Shown piece by piece: positions 22,379 to 32,841 of a DNA stretch of 64,000 nt. Each line of letters begins with the position of its first letter. The first letter of the stretch is position 1. A program made the translations under genes and the position numbers. The notes beneath the pieces are model-generated. The model was not told where the DNA came from. It saw only the letters and a list, made by a program, of their open reading frames with translations, and ran no database searches. Origin of the DNA: Diatrype stigma (taxonomy: Eukaryota > Ascomycota > Sordariomycetes > Xylariales > Diatrypaceae); assembly GCA_022225965.2 (NCBI GenBank), contig JAKJXP020000037.1, positions 248,001-312,000 of the forward strand, given 5' to 3'.

Positions 22379-23869
22379 TCATGAAGCGCAGCGGAGCTTC
22401 GCAAATCGAGCAATGGGCCTTGCTCTTTCGAATCTTCGGAAGGTTGACTCGTCGAAGCTAACGATCACTTCGAATCCACCTTCACCTTCTCCCATCTCTG
22501 GAATTCGTGGTTGAATGATCGGATATCTCTTGTACATCAGTTTTGGAAGTCGGACTGCTTCGCATCGCCCAATGACCTCACCCCAGTCCAGCTCATATAC
22601 CCCCTGATCGGCCCATGAAACGAGCGAGATACCGTCATGGCGCGGACCGAGAATGATCGATCGTATATCGGCCTGGGAGTCGATGTACTCGAACACTTTG
22701 CGTATAGCTGGTTCATCTACAGAAGTGATGGATTTGCGGATTTCCAGTGCTATCCTAGACAAAGCGTTCATTGCAGCGACCTTGGTTTCGGCGTCCTCGG
22801 ACCCGTCTGTCCCTGGAAAGGCTTTTAGGTCCTTGAGCGAAGCAGTAGCAGCCGTCATCACGAAGGCAGCACCCATATAATCCTTTGGAAGTGATATGCT
22901 GAGTCGTGAACGAAAGTTAACCGGCAAGCCAATTGTGGAATTTCCCTGCAAGCCGGAACTAGAAGCCGATGACTCAGCTTCGATGACTGCGCTCCAGAGC
23001 AACGCAGTGAGGATATCACCGGTGGAGACCCAGCTTCTAGGCTCTAAGGCAGTGATTCTGTCGTTTGTTGCCTGCTTGATCTCTTGCAGAGTTCGCCAGG
23101 GGAAGAAAAACACCCCAGTCTTAAATTCAAGGGCGCCTTCGCCGGTACGTCTCGCTCGGGTCGGCTCATTAGGCTCTCGAATGTGGAGGAGCTCTGGTAC
23201 AGAAATGCTCGATCTCTTCTCAGATTGGAAGAGTGCGCTACGATCTAGCCATTTATGGTCAAATCCGGTTGATTCCGAAGATCCCGCACGACAACGAGAT
23301 GCCCATAGTTTAAGCAACGCCCCAAAGCCTGTTATGTCGGTCGTGTTATGGTGCGCGGCTATACAGAGCAAGAAGCCGCCCTTTACCAATGACAGACGTG
23401 CCCGAAAGACTGGGGCTGGCGTTGGATAAGGGGGGATAGTATCGGGCGGGATTAGCTCTGGCACGTTAAATGCCGCTGGTGGGAATTTATCCTCCTTCAT
23501 ACGGGCGTAGCCAATCGATGGTGAAAGATCTTGCCAGGAAAACAAGTCATCCAAGCTCTGGTAAGGCTCAATCAGAGAAACGGACCCTTCAGGGAAGTCT
23601 TCGCTGACTACCCCTGAAAGCAGATACGGGACCTCCTCAATGACGCCGGTTAGCCCATCTTGAAGGCTCTTGGCAACGGACTCATTGCTTGAGGGAAAAG
23701 CAAATATCTGGCGGACATAGGCTCGTGGCATAAGCCATTCGAGGGGTGTAAGTTGACGAGCATCATTGGCCATCTTGAACTCTGTGTAGGCTGTATAAGC
23801 TGTCTGATTGATTGTTGGTGGTCGGGTTCCAAATTGGCAATCGATTCCACTAACCTTCATAGATTTCAT
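22379..23869 (-). CDS. BAHD/trichothecene 3-O-acetyltransferase-like acyltransferase
   Basis: Intronless frame of 496 residues. The catalytic HxxxD motif is AAHHNTTDITGFG (His174, Asp178). The second family motif, normally DFGWG, appears as the variant ELDWGEV (428-432). The opening LTPLEWLMPRAYVRQIFAF (from residue 40) matches the usual start of fungal Tri101/shikimate-hydroxycinnamoyltransferase relatives. Such enzymes move acyl groups from CoA to hydroxyls or amines of secondary metabolites in the cytosol. Many homologues begin about where Met33 (coordinate 23773) lies, so the true start may be there. No biosynthetic backbone gene is nearby, so the substrate is open. The Gly-for-Trp change in the second motif is tolerated in some relatives. 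Confidence 0.88.
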   Translation of the reverse strand: MKSMKVSGIDCQFGTRPPTINQTAYTAYTEFKMANDARQLTPLEWLMPRAYVRQIFAFPSSNESVAKSLQDGLTGVIEEVPYLLSGVVSEDFPEGSVSLIEPYQSLDDLFSWQDLSPSIGYARMKEDKFPPAAFNVPELIPPDTIPPYPTPAPVFRARLSLVKGGFLLCIAAHHNTTDITGFGALLKLWASRCRAGSSESTGFDHKWLDRSALFQSEKRSSISVPELLHIREPNEPTRARRTGEGALEFKTGVFFFPWRTLQEIKQATNDRITALEPRSWVSTGDILTALLWSAVIEAESSASSSGLQGNSTIGLPVNFRSRLSISLPKDYMGAAFVMTAATASLKDLKAFPGTDGSEDAETKVAAMNALSRIALEIRKSITSVDEPAIRKVFEYIDSQADIRSIILGPRHDGISLVSWADQGVYELDWGEVIGRCEAVRLPKLMYKRYPIIQPRIPEMGEGEGGFEVIVSFDESTFRRFERARPIARFAKLRCAS

Positions 23870-24387
23870 ACCATGCGACCACCTGTTACGTTTAAGATGC
23901 CGCAGGGGTGTATCCCTTTTCTATAACCTGATGCTTTGAGGGAGGGTTTATCCACGCAATCGATTACGCATACACAGACATACAGGCACCCAGGGAATGT
24001 CTATAGAGATAAGGTAGGGAGGTAAGAACGGGTACTTACTCATCGCCAAATAAGGCAACTAAGCCACGCTTAACGGGGCTTAATGCTGCAACCAACCAAT
24101 TACAGCACATTTGGAGACCTCGAATTATGATGTGCCGTAAGGATTTGGTCGAATCAACGGACTTGGATGAAGCTATTGCGAGAAAACAGAGATACACGAA
24201 AGCAATCGCAACATGTTCCCCAACACCGTGTACTGAGATCCATCATAGCCTCCTACACATACCAGATAACCGTTCGTTGCGAATCCACACCGTTTTTCCT
24301 TGGTGACATCGTATCCGACACTTCAAACCGACGATCGAGTGTCCTTGTCTACCATGGATTTCCTTCCCTTTCCTTCCCTTCCTCCCC
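23870..24387. other. intergenic
   Basis: Promoter side of the acyltransferase gene. A CT-rich stretch with repeated CCTTCCCTT lies at 24361-24415, shortly before the stop of the next gene. No gene supported. Confidence 0.5.
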
Positions 24388-24729
24388 CTATTTCGTCTTC
24401 CCCTTTCCGTCTCTCTGCTTCGGCTGCTTTCTCTCCATGTATACGATCTGCTTCCCAGTGCTATCCCGTCTAGCCACCGTCCTCAATCCATCGTTGTTAA
24501 TGGTGCCATGAGAGTCTCGGATATGTTCCATATCGTTGTGTCTGTTGCTTCGGCTCTTGGAAGCAGGACTGCCTCCGGCGGCGTACATCATATATGGATA
24601 TGTTACTCCCCTGCCGGGCGACTTGGCGGGTGATGCATTTTTCGCCCATGACAAGTTGAATTGGGGAACTTCGGCTTTGTTCGACGAAGACGATGATGGG
24701 CTCGAGGCCGATGTATTATCACTCGCCAT
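24388..24729 (-). CDS. small disordered hypothetical protein (113 aa)
   Basis: The 113-codon frame starting MASDNTSASSPSSS is Ser-rich at the N-terminus and Lys/Arg/Gln-rich at the C-terminus (QPKQRDGKGKTK). In between is a more ordered-looking patch, FNLSWAKNASPAKSPGRG, then TYPYMMYAAGGSPA. No signal peptide or membrane helix. I chose the downstream Met at 24729 over one at 24813 because the upstream extension (MLLLVSLVVYF) looks like leader sequence in another context. It resembles small intrinsically disordered proteins predicted in many ascomycetes, with no known function. The coding call rests on composition only. Confidence 0.45.
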   Translation of the reverse strand: MASDNTSASSPSSSSSNKAEVPQFNLSWAKNASPAKSPGRGVTYPYMMYAAGGSPASKSRSNRHNDMEHIRDSHGTINNDGLRTVARRDSTGKQIVYMERKQPKQRDGKGKTK

Positions 24730-25876
24730 GTTTAGTGTTGATTGAATAAATATGATAGCTTTGATGACTTGTCTTGTGGGGAAGTATACCACCAGAGAAA
24801 CAAGAAGTAACATGCCTACTGAGTATTTAAATATATTTCGAATATGTACTTGAACCTACTGCGCTACCTGGCAGAATGACTCATCTAGAATGGACACTCG
24901 GTGTTCAGGTATAATGATGAGGTGTTTAACAGTCATCACTTGAGAGATAGGTACGCTTATACGTCACTGAGGTTCGATTGTTTATACAGTAGAAACATCG
25001 GACGTATCCGAAGACACCACTGGTTAGCACAGGAACATAACCTTTTCTGGCGGCGTGAGGTTCACGGTCATTGGAGCAATACGTTTTGGAAAAAACATGC
25101 AACATTAATCGTGAGATCATTATTCCATAAGAGTACTCTATCTGATGGATATTCTTCTAGACACCCCTATTCTTACATACAAATTATAGTTGTCTAAGTC
25201 TTTACACGCTCGCTTTAGACAGGTATAACAGGGGAAGTTGTACTAGTGTTCAGATCCCTGAAGTTCCCCATTTGGAGGCAGACCGTTTCATGACACAGGT
25301 GCAAGCAAAAAGTCACCCGAGTCCTGTCTATTTTGATGATAAACGAGATGGACGTGAATATGACTCACATCAAAGGTTAGACTCATCAAAAGTTAGAGTA
25401 GGACCGATGGAATTGACAGACACCAATAAAGCCGTAGAGGGACAGGAGAACGCAATTCGTACCGGACAGGACAAAAAAGGGGGGCAATTTACGTTGCCGC
25501 AATGGCTAATGATTCAATACCGTTCTATCACAGTACCCGGATCATACCTACACATCAAATATTTCGTAATAAGGAGAGCTTTATGTGGTGCGATTGCTCA
25601 GATCTTACTGTGAACCACCTTGAACCACTGAAAGCCTGCTGCACACCACAGGCTTCTGACGACCCAATACCAATCTTCAATAAGCCCACAGGACTACGAC
25701 AGTGACTCGGATCCCTACACAATGATACCGGCCGATCATAGCTTTGAAGACGATGATGAAGATGGGGAAGGCCTGAAATGGACGTTAGACCAAACTTCAT
25801 TAACCTAATACCCACGGCACGAGCACCCCGACGAAGAAGGCCCGCACGGAGTCAAGGTCCTACCTAGGTAAAGCGC
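24730..25876. other. intergenic
   Basis: 1.15 kb with no supportable gene or repeat. Open frames at 25272-25613 and 25555-25815 are overlapping and motif-free. Confidence 0.45.
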
Positions 25877-26617
25877 TTACCTAGCTTGCGCAATGCATTC
25901 GATCTCGATGATGGCGCCTCCGGGAAGGCATCCCGCCTGAATGCACGTCCGCGCGGGAGGGTTAGGTGGCAGGAACTACGGCATTCAATCAGATCAGCTG
26001 TATTGTCCCATCTCCTATCCCAACAACGGCCAACAACAAGAAATTTCCCGCGGCTACCGCTCGAACTTACAGCGACGTATGCCTCGTTCATGGCGGCGAA
26101 GTCCTTCATGTCCTGCAGGTACACTATCACCGCAGACAGCCAGGAAGATAGGCGCGATTGATTAGCCGGTGAAGTTCAAGAGAACGGGCGGATGTCCCTC
26201 TTTCCCCCAATTTCTGAGCAGACAGGGCGAAGAATAAATACCATTGAACTTCACAACTTGTTCCAGAGACGAACCGGAAAGCTCGAGGACCTTCTTGAGG
26301 TTACTAAGGGCCGTTGTCTACGAGTATCTGTCAGCTTGTTCGTTGATTTTATGGTGATTGATGTCTATATCAAGTCAACTGGCAAAGGAAGGATCAACAC
26401 GTACAGTAGCCTGCTTGATCTCGCCTTGAGCCGTTTGACCGGAGCAGAAAACGAGACCCGGGACCTTCACCGCGGGGACTATCATACAGAGGTTAATGCG
26501 TTAGTCAGTCGTCGGGTGTGATAATAGGTGAAGGGTTATGGGTATCCAATCGTGAGGTGACCTACCGTTGTGCGGCCGTGGCGGGAACTCCTCGCTGCTG
26601 ATGAGTTGACGAGACAT
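25877..26617 (-). CDS. RidA / YjgF / L-PSP family protein (reactive intermediate deaminase)
   Basis: Five short exons on the minus strand: 26617..26566, 26478..26405, 26317..26242, 26123..26071 and 25975..25877, giving 117 residues, a normal family length. Every junction keeps frame and rebuilds the conserved fold: MSRQLISSEEFPP, VPGLVFCSGQT, ALSNLKKVLELSGSSL, VVKFNVYLQDMKDFAAMNEAY, then PPARTCIQAG with the active-site Arg94, and finally EIECIA. RidA proteins hydrolyse reactive enamine/imine intermediates made by PLP enzymes, and protect isoleucine and mitochondrial metabolism in yeast (Hmf1/Mmf1). No clear mitochondrial presequence, so it is probably cytosolic. Because it is split by four introns it gives only short raw frames and is easily missed. 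Confidence 0.93.
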
Positions 26618-27624
26618 TGTGGATAGATGCGCTGTTGTTATTACCCCTTAGTCGAACCGTCAAAGATGTGAGATAGGTCTTGGTCGTAGTCGCGTATGAA
26701 GATCTTGTTTCTCTTTGAGTGCGACAGCAGCGATACCAGGTATAGACAAGTGGTGGATATACCTTATACCCAAGTCCATGACTAACTCTTACCTATGCAA
26801 TTCTAGCTTGCATTATATCGGCCTAGGTTAGGAGTTGGCCGTGGAGCTCCTCCCCGATCCCGAACCCCTCGCGTATTGAAGCCGCGGGCCCGCGGAGAGA
26901 AGCAGCGACATCGGTCGAGTTCTCACCTAGGAAGCTCCGAATAGCAATGCCATATAAAGTCCCTATTGGCCCCACGAAAACATTGAGACCCTTTCAATTG
27001 GAGCTGGACTCATGTAAGCAGCTGGTCGGCAAAGTTCAACGGATGCCGGGTCTAATCAAGAGGTTCGCTTAGTATCGAGGCGTTGCTTGGCTTTCTCCGC
27101 CGATCGGCAAACTCAGCCGAAGGCACTACGGTGAAATCCGGCCTCTACCGGCTGACGGCGACCGATCGCAGACCCGATCAAACTTTTGAATACGTTCATT
27201 GGCTCGCTATCTACATGGCCTCTTCTTTGAAACTAAGCAATGATATTCGGATCTTGTATGGGAGATTACAGACAGAATCGTAGCATGGTCTTTGCATGTT
27301 CAAGGATTTCTTGATGGCTTTATCCGCTGGTTGGCAACCCCCCCTTTTTAGCCAAACCGACCCACCTTTCCAAGCCCAAGCCTTCGGAGGTTCACGAAGT
27401 AAATCTGGGCCTAGAGTGTAAGCAGAAACGTATTACGAGAAATCGGCATCACCGTGGGATCACAGGGGCATGTTTCATCGAAATAAATGTAACTTATATT
27501 TTGCACTTGTCTATACTCATCAACGTATTACAATATCAATGCGCAAGTCGACGAAGGACGGAGCGATTCGCAACACTATATCAATTAATCTGAACTACCA
27601 CGGTTGTTCCCATGCCAAGACCTT
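26618..27624. other. intergenic
   Basis: 1 kb between the RidA gene start and the M28 peptidase stop. No supportable gene. Confidence 0.5.
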
Positions 27625-29991
27625 TTAGGTCTTCAGGATGTTCCCAGCCGCAATTATAGCATCGGCCGTCTTCTTCACGAACTCGGCAGCGAGGGTGAGA
27701 TTTCCCGCCTCCACGGCCTCCGTGATGCCCGGGAAGGTCGTCGGTGCGTATCCTGCATGTCACGTTAGTCACGGCTGCACTCGGTTTACCAATGGCAGAC
27801 GAGGAGCGAGGGCAACCAAAAGCACGAACCTGTATCCAGACCAGGGGCAAAGATGAGGTGCTTGTAAAAGGTCCGGTTTGGCAGTCCCCCCTGCGAGACG
27901 AAGCCACGCTGAAAGTCTCGGTATTTATTGTTCACGAGTGTGAGCAAGTTCGAATCCCCCGTCTGCTGCGCTTGCTGCTCTAAGGCCTTGACCTCCGTCG
28001 TCCGGCCCGCGAATTCGTCGAGGGCGTCGCGCAGCGCGGAGGTATCCAGGTCTGCCGACGCGCTGCTGATAGTTGATGTCAGGGTCTTGTAGTATGTCTC
28101 CAGCTGCGTGGAATAGTTCGGCAGGTCGAACGGGATGAGATCCGGCGCCGCCAGGTTATACGCTAGCAGCGTCAGGTACTATGATGAGCGTAAGTTAGTA
28201 ATGAGGGCAAGCTATTGGTTACTTCACGATGCAACCTATTATTGTTCATACCTGGGCCATGGACTTGTGACTTAGGAACCCGGGGTCGCCGTAGGTCGAC
28301 ATCCAGTGATACGAATCGAAGTTGGAGTGATAGTGGTAGATGGGATCACCGGCCCCAGGGCCACTGCCCATATCAATCTGTTATCGCGTTAGTCAAAACC
28401 CAATAGGACCATTCATTGTATATCCACGCACCGAGCCGATTCCGTTGTGTACGAAGGCCGTGTAGTCGCTGCCGCTCCCAAGCACCCCAACTTCGCCTTC
28501 GAACTCGTCCCACCACACCTCGTACAGCGTGCGGCCGGTATCCCTCCAGAGTACCTTCTTCATGGTCTCGATTGCAATCGTGTGCAGCTCCGGGGTCGCG
28601 GAGATGTCCGGGTGGGGACCCGAAGTGCCGACGTCGATGTTCAGATACGAGACAGCTGTCTCCGCAAGCCAGGGAATGTATTCTTCGACCCACTCCGTCG
28701 ACCCGACTAACCCGTACTCCTCGGCGTCCCAAGAAGCCAACACGATGTTCCTCTTCGGCTTCCAGCCCTGAGCGAGCAGCTTTCCGAAGGCCTTGGATAG
28801 CTCGATGAGGACGGCGCTGCCGGAGTTGGGGTCAGCAGCCCCTCCGACAATCCATGCATCTCTATGGTTCCCAATGATAATGGTCTCTTCCGCGTTGGTC
28901 CCATTGATCACCCCGATAGCGTCCCAAATGTCGGTGATCTGGTCATCCATCAAATTGCTGAGACTCAGCGTTGTCCCTGGAGCCGGTCCGGTGCTGTATG
29001 AGACGTTAAGCGCCCCGACCCAATTGGTTCGATTGACGGCATCGCCTGGTGTCCCATATCCGTCAAGCGCTGCTAAGATCGGTATGGCGTCCTGGTACGA
29101 GATGGGGATCGAGGGAATCCGCGGAACGACAGGAGACTTGTCGGCGCGGGGCGAGTCCGGTTTCGATGGATAGCCCGGGGTCGTGGGATCGCCCGGATAC
29201 GTAGAGAGAAACTGGACGCTGCCTCGCTGCACCGACGACGGGTTTCTCGCCGGGCCGTCCGGATAGGCAGCATAGCCGTTCGCCTCGGTCACGTTCCCAT
29301 CGTCACCGGGATCCGTAAATATGATCGTCCCGAGTAACCCGTGATCTTGCGAGTTTTTCACCTTCAAACCCCGGAAAGGACCACCGTATTTAGCGATGGC
29401 AATCTTCCCCTCCAGGGGTACGCCAAGCTCGACCAACCTCTCGAAATCAACCTGCTGTCCCCGGCCCACATAGACGAACTCGGCAGTGGCCGACCCACTG
29501 GCAGAATACCCGTGAAACGTCGGAATGCGATTCGGATAGCTCGACGTGTCGTCCTCGGACAACACGGCCTCCTCGAGCGAGGGCTCGAAGGTTGTCCCGT
29601 TCGCCCAGGTGAGCGTCAAGGATTTGTTGACGGGATAATTCAAGTACACGCTGTAGGACACGACGCTCGAGTTGATGCCGTTCTCGGCAAAGCGGTCAGC
29701 CGTCCACTGGGCCATGGACTGGTTCCTACCGGCAACATGGTCGCCGTGGGTGTAGTAGTAAGACCACTCTGACAGTGTCGTGTTAGAAATCGACTCGACC
29801 AAGACGCTCTCGTCGGAGCTCAGGGACAATTTGGGGCCATCGGCGCCGCCGTCCATGAGCCTCATGGGCACTTGCCGCTCCTGCCGCTTTATTACTTGTC
29901 GAGAACTGTGCCGCTCATTCTGACAGGCAAAGGCCGTCGTCGTGAACAGCAGCGCTGCCGACAACGCCTGACTTTTCGCACCGTACCGCAT
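27625..29991 (-). CDS. secreted M28 metallopeptidase, glutamate carboxypeptidase II / transferrin-receptor-like
   Basis: Four exons on the minus strand: 29991..28432, 28377..28252, 28178..27830 and 27752..27625, giving 720 residues. An N-terminal signal peptide (ALSAALLFTTTAFACQ) precedes a protease-associated domain at about 165-330, then the di-zinc M28 domain. Predicted metal ligands are His376 (GNHRDAW), Asp387 (ADPNSGS), Glu425 with catalytic Glu424 (DAEEYG), Asp453 (NIDV) and His537 (YHSNFDSYHW), close in spacing to human GCPII. A TfR-dimerisation domain with its four-helix C-terminus follows. Introns are phase 0, 0 and 1 with standard borders. It probably trims acidic peptides or dipeptides outside the cell or in the vacuole. 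Several NxS/T sites (SNTT, NRTN, NVS) fit a glycoprotein. Confidence 0.95.
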
Positions 29992-30449
29992 ACTTGGCTG
30001 TTAGGAGCTTTCACCGAGAAATACGTGGTTGGCCTTGATTTAGATTACGCCGTGTTATGCCCTGGGGATTGACCCTACGGCGTACTTATAGTTCTTACTA
30101 CCGACTGCTGGATTGAATGGCCAGGGGTTTTGCGCACGCCGCCCCGCTGATTGCGCGACCGATTTGGCATTAATTGCTCTTCCTAGCGTAAGGATTGCGC
30201 TGTAAACCCGGGATAAGTATTATACCAGGTCCTGGCCCTGGCTAAGGTCGGATCGGCGTGCGGGGAGATAGGCCGGCAAACCGTAGCGGTGACGTGAAGA
30301 TGCAACGTCCCGCCCTCTGAACCTACCATGTTCTGTCCATGTCGGGGGCGATAATGCACCGTGACGCGATTCATATGAAAGCAACATCGGCAACGGAATC
30401 GTGAGCGGCACGGAAAAGTTGTGCGGTGAGATTACCTAGGATACAGGTG
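29992..30449. other. intergenic between M28 peptidase and short Helitron
   Basis: Promoter of the peptidase gene. No further gene or repeat recognised. Confidence 0.5.
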
Positions 30450-31246
30450 ATAAAGCGAAGCTTTATTTTTTTTGTTCTGTAGAATACTACTAGTAGTATT
30501 CTACAGAACAAAAAAAATAAAGTAAGCTTATTGAAATCAATAATACGGGCTCAAAATCGACGCTAGCAACGCGCTAAATCTGGCAAAAAATCACATTAGT
30601 TAAAATCATAATAAAGTGGTTCCGAAATAGCATTCCAATAGTTCCCAATAGCTTTACATTCGAATAAAACCGTCAAAATGGCAGATACATGTTTCATTCT
30701 TGCATTTCATACAAATTAACATATTCAAAAATCGATGCATCCATTTTGCAACATCTCAAACCGTCCAGAATTAATGCTTTTGGATGATTACAATTTGGCG
30801 CCGCTATTCGGTTGCGACGTATATATGAAGCTGGCCAGTGCTGCAGTTGTTTTTCTCTCTTTTCCTTACGCGTTACGCTTTTCCTACTTCTTTTCTTCTT
30901 TTCTTCCGTAACACCCCCTTGCCCCCCCCCCCCCCCCCCCCCATCCTCCCTATACCTTTTCGACGGCGCTGCCAAACCTGCTTCCGTACGTACCCCTATA
31001 CCCATATGCCCCTATATTTGCTCGATAGCTGCTTGCTAATTGTTCTATAATTGCTCGACGTTGCCCATACCTGCTTGCCCCTATACCTGCTTCCGACGTG
31101 CCCTTATACCTGCTTCCGTACGTATCCCTGAATATAAATCACGTAAGTAATTTTCACCGTATCCATTAAACAAATTTAGCGGGCGACGAGGGACGAAGGA
31201 AGCTTCGCTAATTTAAGGGAAGAATGAGCTATCAGGAGTACTATCT
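30450..31246 (+). mobile_element. non-autonomous Helitron derivative sharing both ends with the 8-kb copy
   Basis: About 797 bp. The first about 430 bp align with 1678-2110, and the last about 110 bp align with 9563-9672. Shared ends are ATAAAGCGAAGCTT on the left and AAGCTTCGCTAATTT followed by GAATGAGCYATYAGGAGTAYTATYT on the right. Differences from the large copy are mostly C here versus T there, or G versus A, commonly in CpA/TpG context, so this copy is far less RIP-mutated. There is no coding capacity; a C homopolymer (30922-30942) and CTATACCTGCTTCCG-type repeats fill the middle. It would depend on a Rep-helicase in trans. Confidence 0.85.
30461..30522. repeat. 62-bp perfect palindrome near Helitron 5' end
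   Basis: Two 31-nt arms meet at the central CTAG (30490-30493) without a spacer and without a mismatch. The arms run CTTTATTTTTTTTGTTC and its complement on the outside and TGTAGAATACTA on the inside. The homologous site in the 8-kb copy (about 1690-1752) has lost symmetry through transitions in one arm. Confidence 0.95.
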
Positions 31247-32841
31247 TCCTCGACATGGATTGTGCCGTGCTTAGAAATCACACTTACATATGAGTATAAA
31301 TAGCGAGTCTGCTCTAGCTGTCTCGTACAGAGCCTAGGTAGAGAAGGAAGGAAAAGATAGCATTGAAATCCTGCATAGTTCCTGGAAATAGGCAAGTGAT
31401 ATAGTGCTCACAGGCTTCGAATAGCGGTAGACATTTCTGACTCCTGGCACCTAGCTGATGAAATATACTTATGTAGGTATGTAGGCATGAATAGGTATTA
31501 TATAGTGACCCCCACAGAACTAACGGTGCCTAGATCGTGAACTCAGTGAAGTTTGTATGCGCTAACTCTATTACGTTCAGGGCATATCTCATAGCTTTGC
31601 GGCGTAGTTGTTTGACGGGTCCGCGAGGACGGATCGCAACAAATACATGCAGTCATAATTGACATCGCTATCATCAACTACGAATACCAATCGCATGGGT
31701 CAGTCAGCTATAATCCTCCCATCAACCCGTGAACACAACAGCGATCCGCGGCCAGGCATCTCATATCTTTTCTCGTAAGTATTACCCAGCTGTTTTTGGT
31801 ATGGCACCACCGTTGGGGTGTTTGCTAGAGAGTAGGACCGACTGAGTCACTCATTATCGTTGCTTAGGAATCGGTGTTCCGTGTCCAATGTTTGGCGAGC
31901 TGTAAGTCGGTGGTTCACGACGCTTCACACAAGTAAGGCTTTTCTATGAAGTCCTCGCCCTGCACTAGGTGCAGGTTTAGGACCTGAAGTAGCTTCCACG
32001 GCTCGGGCGAAGCCGCAAGCCGGCGTCGACTGGGACCGGTCTCGTATGACTTGATTTCACACTGCGCACTCTGAATCGACATGATCGCGCATCTACAGCC
32101 AAGCTGGGAGTTGAGCCACTCAGCCCTCAGTATTGCGGTGTGTCAGGCTTATGGTATGTCGTGGTTTCTTGGGAGCTGTGCAGGTCATTATCCTGCAACA
32201 ACGCCAAGTTCTAGTTGCAGGTAGTTACAACATGAGAACCATGAACTACCAGCTGAAAAGGTTCATTTAGGCTGAGCTTGCAAGTTACCTGAATGTATGT
32301 AGGGTGACACTAGCAGCCCTGAAGACGCCCTGTAGCCGCCCTGTAGTCTGTGGTTGAGCCTGCCGAGAGTGTAAACTCAATATAAGACCTGAAGCCTCCC
32401 GCTGCTTAATCCAGTAACTAGTACCTCTATCCGTCTTATACCACACGCACACGCGAATCATCATCATCCCGAGTTGGACTCAAACACACTTCATCAGTTC
32501 GTCCTACCTATGACCTACACCTACAAGACCTACCTACTTCCATAGGGCTTCCATAGGGACTGATCTATCTTCTCGTCCACCTGCATATCCCTACACAAAT
32601 TACTACCTGGGTACGGTAACATCAACCCCGCATCCAAACCCCCAGGCCTCTCCACTAACAATCGTTCATCACGCATCGCTTATCAGAAGCGGGCAGTGGG
32701 GTTATTGGTATACTACGTAGTAGCTGAGTGATATACAGTACCAGCCCCTCGCCAAAGCTTAGTGCCATTCGAACTATAACCTCCTTAGTCTAGTACTGAA
32801 GCCATCGAGGACCAGACCAATCAGGTAATCAGTCATCAGTT
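31247..32841. other. intergenic
   Basis: 1.6 kb. No gene supported. A pyrimidine-rich, TACCTACCTA-type leader lies before the downstream dehydrogenase gene (32500-32560). Confidence 0.45.

Noticed and set aside
22379..29991. Biosynthetic gene cluster (acyltransferase, RidA, peptidase, then SDR, MFS, FMO nearby)
   Set aside because: No PKS, NRPS, terpene synthase or other backbone gene and no cluster regulator; spacing is wide.
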